Shown here: positions 8,171 to 8,538 of the stretch, in pieces
Position numbering within the stretch: position 1 is the stretch's first letter
Layout of the letters: each line of letters opens with the position of its first letter
Assembly (NCBI GenBank): GCA_031292035.1
Contig: JARLHX010000230.1
Span: 1-8,538 of the forward strand
Direction: 5' to 3'
Source: Negativicutes bacterium
GTDB lineage: Bacteria > Bacillota_C > Negativicutes > Sporomusales_B > JARLHX01
DNA: 8,538 nucleotides
Notes under the pieces: model-generated
The model's database searches: none
What the model was told of the DNA's origin: nothing
What the model saw: the letters and a program-made list of their open reading frames with translations, nothing else
Position numbers and translations under genes: made by a program

Positions 8171-8254
8171 TTGTATCCCGTTTTGTATCCCGCGCGTTCA
8201 AAAAGGGGGCCAAAAGAGGCCATCAGGGCCGTTTTGGACAAAACTGTTGTCCAA
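8171..8254. other. Short direct and inverted repeats, possible integrase-arm region of an attachment site
   Basis: TTGTATCCCG occurs twice, at 8171-8180 and 8183-8192, a 12-base period. Then TTGGACA (8234-8240) and TGTCCAA (8248-8254) form a 7-bp inverted repeat, overlapped by a second one, GTTTT (8231-8235) with AAAAC (8240-8244). Roughly 10-bp direct repeats about 110-180 bases from a tRNA gene resemble arm-type sites of tyrosine recombinases. No coding frame here looks convincing. The attachment-site reading is inference. Confidence 0.3.
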
Positions 8255-8303
8255 TGGAGTCCATTCGAGAACATCTGCTTACACGTAAGTCCCTAACATT
8301 CAG

Positions 8304-8347
8304 CCAGATTTACAGTCTGCCCCCGTTGGCCACTTGGGTAACCTACC
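8304..8347 (-). tRNA. tRNA-Tyr(GUA), 5' half only
   Basis: On the minus strand the sequence reads acceptor GGTAGGT, T8 A9, D-stem CCC, D-loop AAGTGGCCAAC, GGG, and anticodon arm GCAGA-CTGTAAA-TCTG with anticodon GTA (plus-strand 8311-8313). This matches bacterial tRNA-Tyr through the anticodon arm. The last expected C of the anticodon stem is G, and beyond it neither a canonical T-arm (GGTTCGAATCC-like) nor an ACCTACC acceptor partner is found within 100 bases. The gene is therefore cut or decayed just after the anticodon stem, as expected where an element has integrated in the anticodon region. A promoter precedes it. It cannot yield a normal tRNA. Confidence 0.75.
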
Positions 8348-8367
8348 AACCGATGCGAGGGGGGCAC

Positions 8368-8396
8368 ATTAAGCCACGTTTTAAACGGATTGTCAA
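8368..8396 (-). promoter_or_regulatory. Sigma70-type promoter of the tRNA-Tyr gene
   Basis: On the minus strand a perfect -35 TTGACA (8391-8396) is followed after 17 bases by the -10 CTTAAT (8368-8373, four of six consensus bases). Transcription would start about 13 bases before the tRNA's first base. The spacing is ideal and the placement fits a tRNA gene, so the promoter side of the tRNA locus looks native and undamaged. Confidence 0.6.
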
Positions 8397-8538
8397 CCCG
8401 GTCACGCGGGAAACAATTTGGAACTTTTGCGCGCCAATCGTAAGCGTCCGGCGAAATGCCATGGTGGAGTGGCACGGAAGCTGACGAAAGAGAGATTTAG
8501 GCGGACTGGCGGTCGGCGTTACGTTTGGCTTTGAGCCA
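8397..8538. other. Flank upstream of the tRNA promoter, no gene recognised
   Basis: No convincing coding frame is seen on either strand. The only structure noticed is a small 5-bp hairpin, TGGCT-TTG-AGCCA, at the very right edge (8526-8538), which may continue outside the window. Confidence 0.4.

Noticed and set aside
7981..8274. 97-aa minus-strand ORF, considered as an integrase fragment
   Set aside because: No Arg-His-Arg-Tyr recombinase motif is present, and it overlaps the broken gene and the repeat region.
8368..8400. Second copy of the RTTAMMC-like transposon-end repeats (ATTAAGC, GTTTTAAAC, GTCAACCC)
   Set aside because: The similarity is loose and the same bases are better explained as the -10/-35 elements of the tRNA-Tyr promoter on the minus strand.
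8146..8484. 112-aa plus-strand ORF starting with GTG
   Set aside because: It runs antisense through the tRNA-Tyr fragment and its promoter and has no protein-like features.

Overview
The window looks like a chromosomal or metagenomic piece from a Verrucomicrobiota-type bacterium (Pedosphaera-like). The evidence is the architecture of the giant RHS/YD-repeat protein, whose N-terminal beta-rich modules resemble the large verrucomicrobial YD proteins I know, together with weak or absent Shine-Dalgarno sequences. This assignment is inference; no rRNA or complete housekeeping gene is present.

Layout, left to right. (1) Positions 1 to about 1000 hold the 3' end of a transposon: the C-terminal part of an ExeA/TniB-type AAA+ ATPase that enters from the left, a small cotranscribed ORF, a perfect 13-bp hairpin with a UNCG-type loop, and a cluster of short repeats spaced about one helical turn apart that looks like a transposase-binding end. 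(2) Positions 978 to 7418 are one long open frame encoding an RHS/YD-repeat protein (2103 aa from the first usable start, TTG 1107). No start codon, ribosome-binding site or signal peptide is found at its beginning, and the frame is already inside a recognisable domain there, so the gene appears to have lost its 5' end to the transposon. It ends in a complete RHS core and a 205-aa variable C-terminal tip of unknown function. (3) Positions 7441 to 8086, where a partner or immunity gene would be expected, hold a broken gene: protein-like segments can be followed only by jumping between frames. (4) Positions 8171 to 8396 look like an integration site: short direct and inverted repeats, then on the minus strand the 5' half of a tRNA-Tyr(GUA) gene with its promoter but no recognisable 3' half.

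Taken together, this appears to be an accessory locus shaped by at least two kinds of mobility: a Mu/Tn7-like (TniA/TniB-type) transposon cutting into an RHS gene on the left, and probable site-specific integration into a tRNA-Tyr gene on the right. The RHS frame itself is undamaged over 6.3 kb while its presumed downstream partner is eroded. No CRISPR array, rRNA or intact integrase is visible.
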